Positions 11,090-24,499 are shown, counted from the first letter of the stretch. The stretch is 64,000 nt of DNA from Gaeumannomyces sp. JS-464 (GCA_002197995.1 NGZR01000001.1:8618001-8682000); one strand, 5' to 3'. Notes: a model not told the origin generated them from the letters alone. A program made the numbers and translations.

Positions 11090-12720
11090 TAACGTTTTGG
11101 TAATTTCGTTTTTTTTAATTACATTGTTAACTATTTTTAAGCTATAACAAATCGATTTTAACCGCTTTCTTTCGCTTTTTTTTATTGTTTTTCGCGCTCC
11201 ATTTAACTTTCGATTCGTACCGTTATCGTATTACTTGTAATTAAATCTTCCAAAGCTTTATTTAGCTAATTTTTAGTTATCGCGTTTGCCGGATTATTTA
11301 ATTTTGCGATTTAACGGATTTCGTCGATTTCGCGGCTTTCGTAAAATTCCTTAAATGCTATAATATCGATTATAAGCCTTTTTTCCGCTGTTATGCCCAA
11401 TTGTACGAGGCATTAATATAACGAAAAGCTATTGGTGCAAATTATTAATTTCGGGGCTTTTTAATTTAGCTTTTTAAAAATCGTTACAAGCGCTAAATTA
11501 AAAACGTAAGCTGTATCGAACCCGTTAACCATCCCGTAAATCTCATTTGCGAAAACGCTTTTCGTAACCCTTTTGCATTTAATTAACGTCCAATGCAAAA
11601 TGTTTTCGATTAGTTAAAAGCTGGTTTTTTAATCGTCGAATTTTTTATTACCCAATATAATTACGAACCCGATTTGTAAATTTAGGTTTAAATTATTTGC
11701 GAATAATCCGTCCACGAAAGTGTAAAGGTTAGTTTTTTGCAAATCCAATGGAACGTATTTTAGCCCTTTTTATGCGTTATCGATTTGCCATTTAATCCTT
11801 TTGTTTAGTTTAACCACGTCCTTTTATCCCGGGTTTTTAGTTTGCGCCGTTACGAAATAATTAAATGCGGCTTCCAATTGGCATATAGAATTAATATATG
11901 CGTTTTAAACTTTTTAAACGATATATTTATAGCTTAAACTTTTTAAATCGGTTTTTATTAATTTAAGCCTTTTATTTTGTTTTTTTTATCGAATTTCGAG
12001 CTTATAATTTCCTATTAAGATTTTGCACCCGTTAAAATCGGCTTCGTTTCCCGGTTTAAAAATCGATTTCGGTTTTGCACGAAAGCTTACTTTTTAAATC
12101 GCTAATTTTTTTTTTATTAAAAAGTCCGGATTTTTAAAATTTAAAGTATCGTTTATTTGCATGCCTACGATTTTAAAGCTTTATCCGCTTTCCGAAATAA
12201 GCAAGCAAAGATCGTAATTTAACGTTTAGCAATTTAAGCGCTTTTTATAGTGCTTTTAATAGGTAACGAACTAGTGCAAACCTAATTCCGCGATCCCGTA
12301 AAAAGGCTTAATCACTTTAAGCAACGTGCCCGGCTTAAACTATGCTAACAACTTTTTAAATAAGCGCAAAAAAACGTTTTTTTGCAGTTTTAATTCCGAC
12401 TGGGTATACGTTTAGCTAATATTTCAAATTATTAAATTAAACTTTATAAGCGTAAGCGATAGTGCGATCGCTAGGATTAATCGTTAGTTGCATTTTATAA
12501 TCGTGGGAAATTGCGTAAAAATATTGTGTTTTTCCTTGTTGTTATATCCTATAACCACGAGTTTCGATTTTTTAAAGGGCTTTAAAATTTGCCTTTTTAC
12601 TTCGTTTACAATCCGTAATTTAAAAATCGTAGCTCCGTTAAGGGTTTTTCCGGTAATCGGCTTAATTATTTTAACGCCGATAAATGCGTTTAGTTTTTAT
12701 TAAGTTAATTGCTTAAATGG
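11090..12720 (-). pseudogene. Copia reverse transcriptase - RNase H, RIP-inactivated (element 1)
   Basis: Minus-strand pol segment homologous to 24,500-26,060 of element 2. Its RNase H part begins with an FVDGLFANN-like motif near 11,700 and continues through an IDSF-like segment near 11,430. It lies downstream of integrase, as in Ty1/Copia. The frame is closed by many TAA/TAG and no catalytic activity is possible. The open frames seen on the other strand here are shadows. Confidence 0.75.
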
Positions 12721-12899
12721 TGGACCGGGAGCTGTAATTTTGCTTTTTTATTTAAGTCGGATCGCTAACTAATAAAATTAATGCTTTTTAACGCTTAAAA
12801 ACGTTATATGCATTTGCTAAAAGCTTGGTTTTATTGCAACTACTGGTTATGCGTTTTTGCAAAAGCGACCTCGTTTATTAAGAACTTTAAATAATACCG

Positions 12900-14335
12900 T
12901 AATTTTAAACAAAATGGTTATTTAATCCTGGGGGTTTTTGTTTTGCTATTTTGCGGCCTTTTTTTTCGGGGGTTTCTTTCGGCGTTTTAGCTATTCGGGC
13001 TTAAAGTATTCGAAAGGTGCTAGCTGCTTTTCGGATTTTTGCACGATAGGTTTTTTTTGCTTTATAATAGGGTTTAACCACCGTGCTTTTAAAAGTCGCG
13101 TTATCGTTAATCGTTTTCACTGTAATTAACGTGTTTATTGTGGATAGGACTTTATACAAGCCTTACCATCCGTTTTTTTTCCCGAAACACCAAAACCTCG
13201 CTTTTTAAAACTAAAAAGCTCGGAAATACCCGTTTTATGTTCGGTTCGTTACGTGCAACTAATGCTTTTTACACACGTCGCTTATTATGTAAAATCCGAA
13301 TTTTTGCTATAGCTTTCCTAATTACAGCGGCTTTTTATATTTGGGTTTATAAAAATGGCGATTCGTTATTAATTTAAAGCATTGCTTTAAAAACGAGCAA
13401 TATAAGGATAAGTTCGTTAAGGCCGGCCGTATCGTTTACGGCTTTTACTACTTTTTAAAGCACCGATTCGAAGTGCATAGTTAGGCACTTTTATCGGATA
13501 ATATTAAAAGCCCGGCGTAAAAGGGCGTAATATTTTTTAATTTTGCCGATTAACCAATGCGCTTCGATTAGGACCTGCTTATAAGTAATCCCAAAAAGCT
13601 TTACTTCCGTTTAAAATTCGCTCGCGGCGAAATTGGTACCGGCATCGTAAAAAATCACGTTAAAAGGCCTTAAATAAACGTCGATTTAACACCGTTTAAA
13701 AGCTTCCCACGTTTTTTTTGCCGATATGTTTTTAAAAAGCGCTGCAGTATTAAAAGCTATGCTCGTATTAATTACGTAAAGGATTAGCTTATAATCGATA
13801 TAAAACACGTTTGTAATTATTTCGTAGTTAAAATCGATATCGTTTTAAAGTTTAAATCGAAAGCGTTATAATGCAAACCCTTTTTTTTTTTTAACAAAAA
13901 TGGCACATTCGGTTAATTATTACGAAAGCGTCGCGATTAGCCTCGTGCTTTGCACGCTTTAAAACGTTTTAAAGTTTATCGATAAATGGGTGCTTAAAGC
14001 GCTTATATACGCGTTTTAACTTAGCTTTCGTAAGGAAAACTGCTCCCGCGATTTTTGTTTTCGTTATAAAGCTAACTGCCGTCGTAACGTGGGTAACGTC
14101 GTTAAAAAAAAACCAAAGGTGGCCGTGCTTTTTTATAATCGGAACGCGCGTACCGTCGTTTTTTATAAGCTCGTTGCACGTGTTATTTAAATAAACGTGC
14201 AATGCATTTATATTTGCAAAGTATAGCAGGAAAAAGGTTGGAGTTGAAATTATAAAAAACGTAATTTGGCCGATTAAGGTCGGAATAATGATTTTTCCGG
14301 TGCTGGAAACAGCTTTTCCTAATCCGAAAATCACG
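12900..14335 (-). pseudogene. Copia integrase region, RIP-inactivated (element 1)
   Basis: Near-identical in layout to 22,877-24,302 of element 2. A 121-codon open part at 13,969-14,334 (ending KRFKHPFIDKL) corresponds to 22,877-23,242 there. The integrase core (WKAFKRCxIDVYLRPFNVIF-like) lies about 13,620-13,800, followed by a C-terminal segment with a WQGLYKVL-like motif near 13,150. Its job would be insertion of the cDNA copy. It is broken by stops in all frames outside the short open pieces. Confidence 0.78.
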
Positions 14336-14639
14336 CGTTTTTTATGCCTATTTATATTAACGACGAGATTTGGCTTATAGCGTTAAAATGCGTGGATTTA
14401 ATCCTTTTCGGCCGTAAAAGTTGTTATTACACTTATATCCGAAAGGATCCTTTACTATTACTTAATGCCTCGGATTTTGTATTAAACTAATACTTAATCC
14501 GCAGGAATATGGGAATAAAGCTTGCTAAATCCCGAATCCTAACGCTTATAAATGCGGTGGGTAAAAGCCTTTTTAATTAAGTATGCGGCCGTAACGGAAG
14601 TTATAAAATAGCTGCTTTTATAATCCTCCTTTTCCTTTG

Positions 14640-16360
14640 TTTTTTAATCGTTAAAATTAAAAGATAGCTGTTCCTCCTCGTTGGTGCTTTCGAGCTTCAT
14701 TAATGCGAGGAATTGGGTGTACCTTTTACGTGGTTTGTTTTATACCTCTTTTTGTGCTTTCCACTGTTTTTTGGATCGTCGTTATTTTTTAAAAAAAAAT
14801 GGCGTATCGATTTGCAATCCGGCCTTTTGCAAATTTAGCAACCGCGTATATATGGGCGTAAACGGGGATTTGGTCGGAAGGATTTGGGTTTATATGCTCG
14901 GTTTTCGATTTTTATTATCCCTTTTACGATCTTTATAATTTTTAAACTTCCGTTTTATAAAATGGATGCCGGGGGTGCGTGCGTTTTCCTCCATTTGCAA
15001 AGTGCTTTTTAATTGGGAAAATAGGCTTTTAAAAGTCCGGCTGGGATTTATAAAAACGGTTTTAAGCTTTGGTACGTTTTAAATTGCCCGTAAAATGCTC
15101 GTAATAAGCTGGTTTTCGTTTTAATAAAACGGGCCGAAAGCGCGTTAGCAAGCTTATAGTTTATTTAAAAGGGTTTGCAAAACCTCCATGTTAAATTTGC
15201 TTATATTAGCGATTTTTAAACGGACTATTTGGAAAGTAATTAAGCTTTAATCCGTATAATACAATAATCGGTTAATTTCGGTATTAAAGTGCTTTTTAAA
15301 AATTATATAAATCTTTCGAAAGGTAAAGCTAATACCGATATATCGAGTGTACCACTGTTTAGTTTTACTTTAAAATGCTAAAAGAAAAATCGTATGGAAC
15401 TATGGAAATAATATTTCGAGGGTTTCGCATATAATTGCGAAAAATAAAATCTTATCGTTTAAAATATCGTATAAATTACCGGAATAGCTGTACTTCTTAT
15501 CCCACGCGCTTTAAAATGCCTTTATTAAGCTCCTATTAACGGTAGCGTTAAACACTTCCTTAAAAGGGAATTGCCTATACCGGAATTTCGCACGTGTCGG
15601 GGTCCCGTATCGAAAGCGTAAAGTTATTACAATTTATACTCTTTCGATTAGTGGAATGGATTTTTCGTAATCCTTTTATTACATGTACTGGTTAAAGTGG
15701 GATCCTAATATGGCGGTGGTTTTGGAAATCGGCAAAGCTAAAAATTAATTAACCGAAAGCGCTTGTGGATTTGCAAATTAGCTGGTTAAAGGTGCAAATT
15801 AGCGGGCTAGGGGTGTTTAAGGAACTGCCGATTAGCTAAGTGGTAAAAGCCGCCGATTTAATAAAGGAATAGCTGGGGATCGATGCGCTTTTTAATACGA
15901 GTGTTTTTAAAAGGGGGAAATGGGCATCGTATCCGTAAAAAAGGTTAAGGAGTATTTTCGGAAGCGTAACGGATTTTTAAACCGCCGGCTTAATAATTTT
16001 TAAATTTCAATTTCGGCCAATTTTCCGCTTAACTATGGTTTTATTTAGGAAAAAAACGCGCGGCGTATTCCTTTAAAGGCATTTCGAAACGTCGTTTAAA
16101 TAACTATCTGGTTTAAAAACTCGTGCGATTTTGGGAAAAAAGGGGTTATAATCCGGTTAATAAGGTTATTCCAAGGATTAACTCCCATTGCATAACTTGC
16201 ATAAGTTTTTCGTTAAGCTTTTTTTTAAGCGGACCAGGGATTGGGATCCCGTAATTTTCCAAATGCTTGCGGAAAACTCGAGCGATTCGCTAATCGAGGT
16301 TTTCGAAATGCGTTGCTTTTTACTTTTCGTAATTTTTAAATACGTCGCTTAAAAGGTTAT
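14640..16360 (-). pseudogene. Copia gag-like region, RIP-inactivated (element 1)
   Basis: Corresponds to 20,880-22,560 of element 2 and, at its start, to the open frame at 40,030-40,386 in the mosaic derivative. Expected role: capsid-like structural protein. The identity as gag rests on its position just after the 5' LTR and on conservation between three copies, not on a clear motif. Confidence 0.55.
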
Positions 16361-16908
16361 TGCTATGCGTGTTTTCGTATAAAAGCAGTGTTTTAAACAT
16401 TTATACGTTCCGGCGAGCAATGAAAACTTCGTTAAGTGATTTTCCAAAGCTGTAAAAAGGCTTGTTAAAAGGGGAATGTTAATGTTTTATGTTAAAAACT
16501 TGGGGGAGTATATAATAAAAGCGTGCTTTTTATAATTATACGTTACTTATCGCTAAACTCCTTCGCTTATTGTTCCGAAGTGTTGAACATGTTATCGGTA
16601 AAGGTTAACGAGTAATATCGTTTAGGTAATCGATTTAAAAATCTAATCGCCTGTTTTAGGAAGGTGTTTAAAAAGATTACGTAACGCCTTTTTCACAGTT
16701 GTTTAATTTTTATAAATAAAGGTTTAATCGCTTGCTTTAAAAAGGTGCTTTATTATTTAATTAACTCGTGTGTAACGCGTTACCAAGCAGTGAAATACAA
16801 TTTTTTTTTTTAAGCTTTTCCGTTTAACCTAATCGCTTTAAAAGAAAGTATCGAACGGTTAAACTTTTACCTTGCTTATTTGTATTGCTTTCGAGTAACA
16901 CTAATTAA

Positions 16909-17143
16909 TGTTAGTAGGAGTGGTACTTTTGTAAGCACGGAAATCTTTTAAAAGGAAAGAACAAAGATTTATAAATTTGGAACTAGTGTTTGTAATAATG
17001 CATGTTTATATAGGAATTTAATTATAAAAAGGGAATTATAAAATCCCTTTTTGTAAGCTTGTGGGAGCGCACGGCCCGTAAGTTTGCGGCTTTACAAGCG
17101 TGGGCCTTTTTTAAATGCACGCGCTAAATTACGTGGATTAACA
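16909..17143 (-). repeat. Copia LTR, 5' LTR of element 1
   Basis: 235 bp from TGTTAGTAGGAGTGG to GGATTAACA. It abuts, with no target duplication, sequence corresponding to position 25,689 of element 2 (RNase H). Confidence 0.88.
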
Positions 17144-17603
17144 TACGTTTTTAATTTAACGCTCGTAACGATTTTTAAAAAACTAAATTAAAAAGCCCCG
17201 AAGCTAATAATTTGCACCGATAGCTTTTCGCTATATTAATGCTCGTACAATTAGGCATAATAGCGGAAAAAAAGCTTATAATCGATGTTATAACATTTAA
17301 AAAATTTACGAAAGCCGCGAAATTAACAAAATCCGCTAAATCGCAAAATTAAATAATCCGGCAAACGCGATAACCAAAAATTAGCTAAGTAAAGCTTTAA
17401 AAGATTTAATTACAAGCAGTACGATAACGGTACAAATCGAAAGTTAAATAAAACACGAAAAATAATAAAAAAAAGCGAAGGAAAACGGTTAAAATCGATT
17501 TATTATAACTTAAAAATGGTTAATAATGTAATTAAAAAAAACGAAATTACTAAAACGCTAAAACAATTGGAAAACGATTTACGAACGACCATTTTAAGTT
17601 TTA

Positions 17604-18386
17604 AAAAAAGCCTTTACCATTGCTGGATATATTACCAGCTTATATCGATATTATTAGCACTTTTATCCTTTTTTCCCTTTTCGGCCATCTTTCGTCCTTA
17701 TCCTCGTTATTTTTAGGAGTTTTAAATAAGCTGTTTTTTGCTTTTAAAACGCTGTATTAAATATACGCTAAACGGCAACGCGGCCCGCCGCTTTCCGCTT
17801 AGCAGCATTTATTTTAATAAAACTAGCGTTAATTTTACCGGCCTATTTTTCTTTTTTTAAAAAGGATTATGCATTTGGTAGTAGTGCGTTATTTCGCGAA
17901 ATTTTAAAAACAGCGAAAGTACGGTTAAAAAGCATTAACGCAGTTAAATAAAAAATTAGCCATTTACTTTATTAATAGTAGTTTCGCGAAAATATTTAGT
18001 TATAAACTTTTTAATTAAGCTATTGCAATTTTAAAATTACCAGTCGTTAACGCAAAAATTAGCAAGTTAAAGCCTAAAAGATTACTTACACCGGCTGGCA
18101 CGAATAACTAAAAAGCATAGGATAGCAACGGTGTTGCGGCCGGTTCGGTGTTAAAGCATTAATTTTATCAAATTTGCCGGCTAAAAGAAAGTTAAAGCAT
18201 TTAAGCATAAAAACGATTTTTGTTGCTTTTTGCAAACGCGGGCGAGCAAAAGGATTTGCTTTTTCCTTTTTTAGCACGAGTTTTTTTAACGCTATTGTTT
18301 GGGACCGTTTTAACGCTAATTTAACCTTTTTTAATAATTTGCCTTTACTAGCTCTTTTAAAACGAGTAAATACAGCATCGCGGTAA
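17604..18386 (-). pseudogene. Antisense ORF of the Copia family (copy in element 3)
   Basis: Minus-strand counterpart of 10,266-11,048. It contains the conserved lysine-rich start (TRFKRASKGK), the LLAGKFDKI segment between the first cysteines, and the YSCQPV end of the cluster. Compared with the copy in element 1 it has small indels that change frame as well as RIP stops. An open piece on this strand covers 18,086-18,424. Confidence 0.6.
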
Positions 18387-18861
18387 TTAATCGAGCAGTA
18401 AAATAGTAAAGCAAAAATCGGCAAGCAAGTAAGCAGGCAACGGGGATATTAATATTTGTGGTTGTAAAAATTAAGTTCCAAATTATCGATTAAAGCCTAC
18501 GGCTTTTAAAATCCCAAGCCTTTTAAATTATACTTCCGATTTGCTTTTTCCTATTATACCGATTAGCATGCATACGGCTTAATAAATTTCTATTAAGTTT
18601 ATTTACTGTTATTATGCGCATTTAATCCGGCATTACCTAATTTTACGAGCGTTTAAACTAAATATTGCCCCATTTTTTATTATTTTATTTACAGTCCTTA
18701 TTTATAATTTTTACCAATATTTAGCATAATTTTTTTGCCTTTTTTCTTTTATTTTTAAAACAGGTTACCAAATTCGGATTTTTTATTATTAGTATTATAA
18801 AATCCCGGGATTTGGAAAACAAGCATTTACCGATGCACGCGTTTAAAAAAAGAATTGCTAG

Positions 18862-19096
18862 TGTTAATCCACGTAATTTAGCGCGTGCATCCAAAAAAGG
18901 CCCACGCTTTGTAAAGCCGTAAGCTTACGGGCCGTACGCTTCCACGAGCTTATAAAAAGGGATTTTGTAATTCTTTTTTTGTAATTAAATTTTTACACAA
19001 ACATATATTATTATAAACACTAGTTTTAAATTTATAAATTTTTATTTATACTTTTAAAAGATCTTTGTGCTTATAAAAGTACCACTTTTACTAACA
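18862..19096 (+). repeat. Copia LTR, 3' LTR of element 3
   Basis: 235 bp from TGTTAATCCACG to ACTAACA, same family as the LTRs of elements 1 and 2. It is followed by Gypsy sequence. Confidence 0.87.
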
Positions 19097-20068
19097 CGAA
19101 TCGTATTTAAAACGCTGTTAAATGTTTTTCGCTTTTTACTACCCGAATTTTTAAAAAACGGCTTTAACGTTCATTTCGTAAATCATTTCGTTTTTAATAA
19201 AAAGCGGAATGTTTTTTTTACTAACGGTAAAAAATAGCGATTTTAAAACGTAATCGCGTTAAATGCACGGTAATTTACATAATAAACGCTAACCTTTTAA
19301 CTATTTGCGTACTATTAAAACGAACGCGGCTATCGAAAATAAGCTAACGCGGATTTAGCTTTATTTATTAAATCGGTAATTTATTTGCGTAATTTTAAAA
19401 GTTATTTTTTCGGCATACTATATAAGCGTTTTTTAAAAAAGGTTTAAAATAAAACCGTCGTTATTTTTTTTTAGCTTAATATGGTGGTTTAAATTCCCTA
19501 ATATAAAAGCAATTTTAATGCTTTCGTTTTATTAAAAAGGTCGGCGAACTTCGTTAATTTTTAAAATAGTTTAAGTTTTAACCGGTTAAACGGTAATGTT
19601 TTAGCGGTAAGCTATAATATTCGTATTATTTCTTTTAAAAAGGTGGATATAAACTCGTAACTTTATTAAAAGTTTCGTTATATTTTCGGCAAACTACGGC
19701 GAAAATACCACCGATAATTACCGGGAGTTTTTCCGAGGTTAGTTAAGCTTTCGCTTTTTAATTACGAATTAGCTTATTACTTTTATTTGTAAACAGTTAA
19801 AAACCGCGTCGAAAGTAATTTATTCGCGTTTATTTACGAAAATCCTAAAAATAACGTTCGTAATATGCCTAAAATAATATAAAAATAAGCTTTACTTAGC
19901 CATTTATATTTATTTTACATTTAGCAAAATACCTAATAGTTAATAAAGCTTTGCTTAAAACCGTTCCCAGCTATCGTAATTTATAAAGTCGTATTTTTTA
20001 ATTTATAATTTTATTGTAAATCTTTCGCTTATTACCGCGTAACACTCGCATTTTAAATTTATTTATGC
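19097..20068 (-). mobile_element. Gypsy relic copy B, left part
   Basis: AT-rich sequence matching Gypsy copy A around 8,350-9,330, including the AAACGTTAACTTTAGTAAAC-like and ATAAACGCTAA segments of the RT region. It is interrupted by Copia element 2 and resumes at 27,653. No intact frame. Confidence 0.7.
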
Positions 20069-20304
20069 TGTTAATCCACGTAATTTAGCGCGTGCATCAA
20101 AAAAGGCCCACGCCTCGTAAAGCCGCAAACCCACGGGCCGTGCGCTTTTACGAGCTTATAAAAAGGGATTTTGCGATCCCCTTTTTGTAATTAAATTCCT
20201 ACACAAATATGCATTATAAAAACACCAAGTTCCCAAATTTATAAATCTTTGTTTTTTCCTTTTAGGAAATCTCCGTGCTTATAAAAGTACCACTCTTACC
20301 AACA
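20069..20304 (+). repeat. Copia LTR, 5' LTR of element 2
   Basis: 236 bp from TGTTAATCCACGTAATTTAG to CTTACCAACA. It is preceded by TATGC. A primer-binding site would lie just after 20,304, but I cannot match it to a tRNA by eye. Confidence 0.92.
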
Positions 20305-20879
20305 TTAATTAATATTGCTTAAAAAGGTAACACAAATAAGCAAAGTAAAAGGTTTAACCGTTTAATACCTTCTTTTAAAGCGATTGGGTTAAACGGAAAA
20401 GTTTAAAAGCAAAGGAATTGTATTCCACTGCTCGGTAACGCGTTACACACGAGTTAATCGAATAATAAAAGCACCTTCCTAAAACAGGCGACTAAACCTT
20501 TATTTATAAGATTTAAACAACTGTAAAAAGGGCGTTACGTAATCCCTTTAAGCACTTTCCTAAAGCAAGCGATTGGATTTTTAAATCGATTACTTAAACG
20601 ATATTGCTCGTTAACCCTTACTAACAACATATTCGACACCTCGAAGCAATAAGCGGAAAAGCTTAGCGATAAGCAACGTATAATTATAAAAAGCACGCTT
20701 TTATTATATAACCTTCCCAAATTTTTAGCATAAAACATTAACATCCCCCTTTTAACAAGCCCTTTTTACAGCTTCGGAAAATCACCTAACGAAGTTTCTA
20801 TTGCTTGCCGGAACGTATAAATGCTTAAAACACTGCTTTTATACGGAAACACGCATAGCAACAACCTCCTAAACGACGT

Positions 20880-22560
20880 ACTCGAAAACTACGAAGGGTG
20901 GGAAGCAACGCATTTCGAAAACCTCGATTAGCGAATCGCTCGAATTTTCCGCAAGCATTTGGAAAATTACGGGATCCCAATCCCTGGTTCGCCCAAAAGG
21001 AAGCTTAACGAAAAACTTATGCAAGTTATGCAATGGGAGTTAATCCTTAAAACAACCCTATTAACCGGATTACAACCTTTTACTTCCCAAAATCGCACGA
21101 GTTTTAAACCAAACAGTTATTTAAACGACGTTTCGAATGCCCCTAAAAAAACACGCCGCGTTTTTTTCCCAAAAAAACCACAGTTAAACGGGAAATTGGC
21201 CGAAATGAAATCCAAAAATTATTAAGCCGGCGGTTTAAAAATCCGTTACGTTTTCGAAAATACTCCTTAACCTTTTTTACGAATACGATGCCCATTTCCC
21301 CCTTTTATAAAAACACTCGTACTAAAAAGCGCATCGATCCCCCAGCCATTTTTTTACCAAATCGACGGCTTTTACCATTTAGCTAATCGGCAGTTCCTTA
21401 AGCACCCCCGGCCCGCTAATTTGCACTTTTAACCAGTTAATTTGCAAATCCATAGGCGCTCCCGGTTAATTAATTTCTAGCTTTACCGATTCCCAAAACC
21501 ACCGCCATACCAGGATCCCACTTCGACTAGTATATGCAACAAAAGGATTACGGAAAATCCATTCCACTAATCGAAAAAGCACAAACTGTAATAACTTTAC
21601 GCTTTTAATACGGGACCCCGACACGTGCGAAGTTCCGGTATAAGCAACTCCCCCCTAAGGAGGTGTTTAACGCCACCGTCGATAAAAGCTTAATAAAAGC
21701 ATTTTAAAACGCGTAGGATAAAAAGTACAGCTATTCCGGTAATTTATACGATATTTTAAACGATAAAATCTTGTTTTTCGTAATTACATGCGAAACTTTC
21801 GAAATACCACTTCCATAACTCCATGCGATTTTTCCTTTAGCATTTTAAAGTAAAGCTAAGTAGTGGTACACCCGATATATCGGTATTAGCCCTATTTTTC
21901 GAAAGATTTATATAATTTTTAAAAAGCACTTTAACACCGAGGTTAACCGATTACTGTACTATACGGATTAAAGCTCGATTATTTCCAAACAGTTCGTTTA
22001 AAAATCGCTAATATAAGCAAATTTAACATGGAGGTTTTGCAAGCCCTTTTGGATAAATTACAAGCTTATTAACGCGCTTTCGGCCCGTTTTACCAAAACG
22101 AAAACCAGCTTATTGCAAGCACTTTACGGGCAATTTAAAACGTGCCGAAGTTTAAAACCGTCCTTATAAATCCCAGCCGGACTTTTAAAAGCCTATTTTC
22201 CTAATTAAAAAGCATTTTGCAAATGGAGGAAAACGCACGTACCCCCGGCATTCATTTTATAAAACGGAAGTTTAAAAATCACAGGGATCGTAAAAAGGAC
22301 AATAAAAGTCGAAACCGAGCATACAAACCTAAATCCTTCCGACCAAATCCCCGTCCACGCTTATATATACGCGGTTGCTAAATTTGCAAAAAGCCGGATT
22401 GCAAATCGACACGCCACTTTTTTAAAAAACAACGACGATTTAAAAAACAATGGAAAGCATAAAAAAGCATAAAACAAACCACGCAAAGGGTACACCCAAT
22501 TTTTCGCATTAGTAAAGCCCGAAATCATTGATAAAGAGGAACAGCTATCTTTTAATTTTA
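20880..22560 (+). pseudogene. Copia gag-like region (element 2)
   Basis: First coding region after the 5' LTR. The longest open part, 20,959-21,225 (88 codons), starts MENYGIPIPGSPKRKLNEKL and matches the better-preserved frame at 40,030-40,386 (MQDYGIPVPGPPKGKFSERL). Further downstream are many RIP stops. Assignment as gag is by position and conservation between copies. Confidence 0.55.
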
Positions 22561-22876
22561 ACGATTAAAAAACAAAGGAAAAGGAGGATTATAGGAGCAG
22601 CTATTTTATAACCTCCGTTACGGCCGCATACTTAATTAAAAGGCTTTTACTTACCGCATTTATAAGCGCTAAAACTCGGGATTTAGCAAGCTTTATTCCC
22701 ATGTTCCTGCGGATTAGGTATTAGTTTAACACAAAATCCGAAGCATTAAATAATGGCAAAGGATCCTTCCGGATACAAGTGCAGCAATAACCTTTACGGC
22801 CGGAAAGGGTTAAATCCACGCATTTTAACGCTATAAGCCAAATTTCGTCGTTAATACAAACGGGCATAAAAAACGC

Positions 22877-24302
22877 GTGATTTTCGAATTAAAAAAAGCT
22901 GTTTTTAGCACCGAAAAAATCACTATTCCGACCCCAATCGGCCAAATCACGTTTTTTATAGTTTTAACTTTAACCTTTTTCCTGCTATGCTTTGCAAATA
23001 TGGATGCATTGCACGTTTACTTAAATAATACGCGTAACGAGCTTATAAAAAACGACGGTACGCGCGTCCCGATTATAAAAAAGCACGGCCACCTTTGGTT
23101 TTTTTTTAACGACGTTACCCACGTTACGACGGCAATTAGCTTTATAACGGAAACAAAAATCGCGGAAGCAATTTTCTTTACAAAAGCTAAGCTAAAGCGC
23201 GTGCATAAGCGCTTTAGGCACTTATTTATCGACAAACTTTAGAACGTTTTAAAACGTGCAAAGCACGAGGCTAATCGCGACGCTTTCGCAATAATTAACC
23301 GAATGTGCCATTTTTATTAAAAAAAAAGGTTTTACATTATAACGCTTTTAATTTAAACTTTAAAACGATATTAATTTTTAACCACGAAATAATTACAAAC
23401 GTGTTTTATATCGATTATAAGCTAATCCTTTACGTAATCGATGCAAACACAGCTTTTAATACTATAACGCTCCTTAAAAACATATCGGCAAAAAAAACGT
23501 GGGAAGCTTTTAAACGGTATTGGATCGACGTTTATTTAAAGCCCCCTAACGTAATTTTTTACGATGCCGGTACCAATTTCGCCGCGAACGAATTTTAAAC
23601 GAAAGCAAAGCTTTTTAAAATTACTTATAAATAGGTTTTAATCGAAGCGCACTGGTTAATCGGCAAAATTAAAAAATATTACGCCTTTTTACGCCGGGCT
23701 TTTAATATTATTTAATAAAAGTGCTTAACTATGCACCTCGAATTAATGCTTTAAAAAGCAGTAAAAGCCGTAAAACGATACGGCCGGCCCCGACGGATTT
23801 GTCCTTACACTGCTCGTTTTTAAAGCAATGCTTCGAATTAATAACGAATCGCCATTTTATACAAACCTAGGTACAAAAAGCCGCTGTAATTAGGAAAGCC
23901 ATAGCAAAAATCCGGATTTTATACGATAAGCGACGTATGTAGGAAGCACTAGCTGCACGTAACGGACCGAACATAAAACGGGTGCTTCCGAGCTTTTTGG
24001 CTTTAAAAAGCGAGGTTTTGGTATTCCGGGAAAAAGACGGATGGCAAGGCCCGTATAAAGTCCTATTTATAACAAATACGTTAATTACGGTAAAAACGAT
24101 TAACGGCAACGCGACTTTTAAAAGCACGGTGGTTAAACTTTACTATAAAGCAAAAAAACCTATCGTGCAAAAATCCGAAAAGCAGCTAGCATTTTTCGAG
24201 TACCCTAAGCCCGAACAGCTAAACGCCGAAAAAAACCCCCGAAAAAAAAGCCGCAAAACAGCAAAACAAAAACCCCTAAAATTAAACAACCATTTTGTTT
24301 AA
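22877..24302 (+). pseudogene. Copia integrase, RIP-inactivated (element 2)
   Basis: Three open pieces keep family features. 22,877-23,242 includes KKHGHLWFFF and a TKAKLKRVHKRFRHLF stretch like an integrase zinc-binding region. 23,305-23,598 has FYIDYKLILYVIDANTAFNT, KTWEAFKRYWIDVYLKPPNV and FYDAGTNFAANEF, as in fungal Copia integrase cores, with a conserved Asp in the DAGTNF motif. 23,982-24,302 has the C-terminal SEVLVFREKDGWQGPYKVL and STVVKLYY motifs. Role: strand transfer of retroelement cDNA. It is separated from RT by stops and is non-functional. Confidence 0.85.
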
Positions 24303-24499
24303 AATTACGGTATTACTTAAAGTCCTTAACAAACGAGGTCGCCTTTGCAAAAACGCATAACCAGCAGTTGCAGTAAAACAAAGCCTTTGGCAAATGTACA
24401 CGACGTTTTTAAGCGCTAAAAAGCACTAATCCTACCAATTAGCGATCCGATTTAAACAAAAAGGTAAAATTACAGCTCCCGGTCCACCATTTAAACAGT

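Larger units (their letters stand above)
9538..17143 (-). mobile_element. Copia-type LTR retrotransposon, near full length, minus orientation (element 1)
   Basis: A 7.6-kb element with LTRs at both ends (9,538-9,773 and 16,909-17,143). Domain order read on the minus strand is gag-like region (about 16,360-14,640), integrase (about 14,335-12,900), reverse transcriptase and RNase H (about 12,700-11,100). Integrase before RT defines Ty1/Copia. A 3' region carrying an antisense ORF lies at 10,266-11,048. All sense frames are RIP-mutated. The 5-bp flanks differ (gttac left, tacgt right), unlike the matching flanks of element 2. The right flank is internal Copia sequence, so the insertion has since been rearranged. 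Confidence 0.88.
17144..19096 (+). mobile_element. Copia element 3, 5'-truncated, plus orientation
   Basis: Begins inside RNase H (matching element 2 from about 25,689) and continues through the 3' region with the antisense ORF to a 3' LTR. The 5' LTR, gag, integrase and RT are missing. The missing part is not on the other side of element 1, so this is not a simple nested insertion. Confidence 0.82.

Noticed and set aside
12488..13377. Plus-strand open frames inside Copia element 1
   Set aside because: Complement of the degraded integrase/RT region. The domains read on the minus strand.
18174..18386. Plus-strand frame MPAKRKLKHLSIKTIFVAF in Copia element 3
   Set aside because: Overlaps the antisense ORF on the other strand, whose cysteine cluster and frame are shared among three copies. 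This frame is not conserved.
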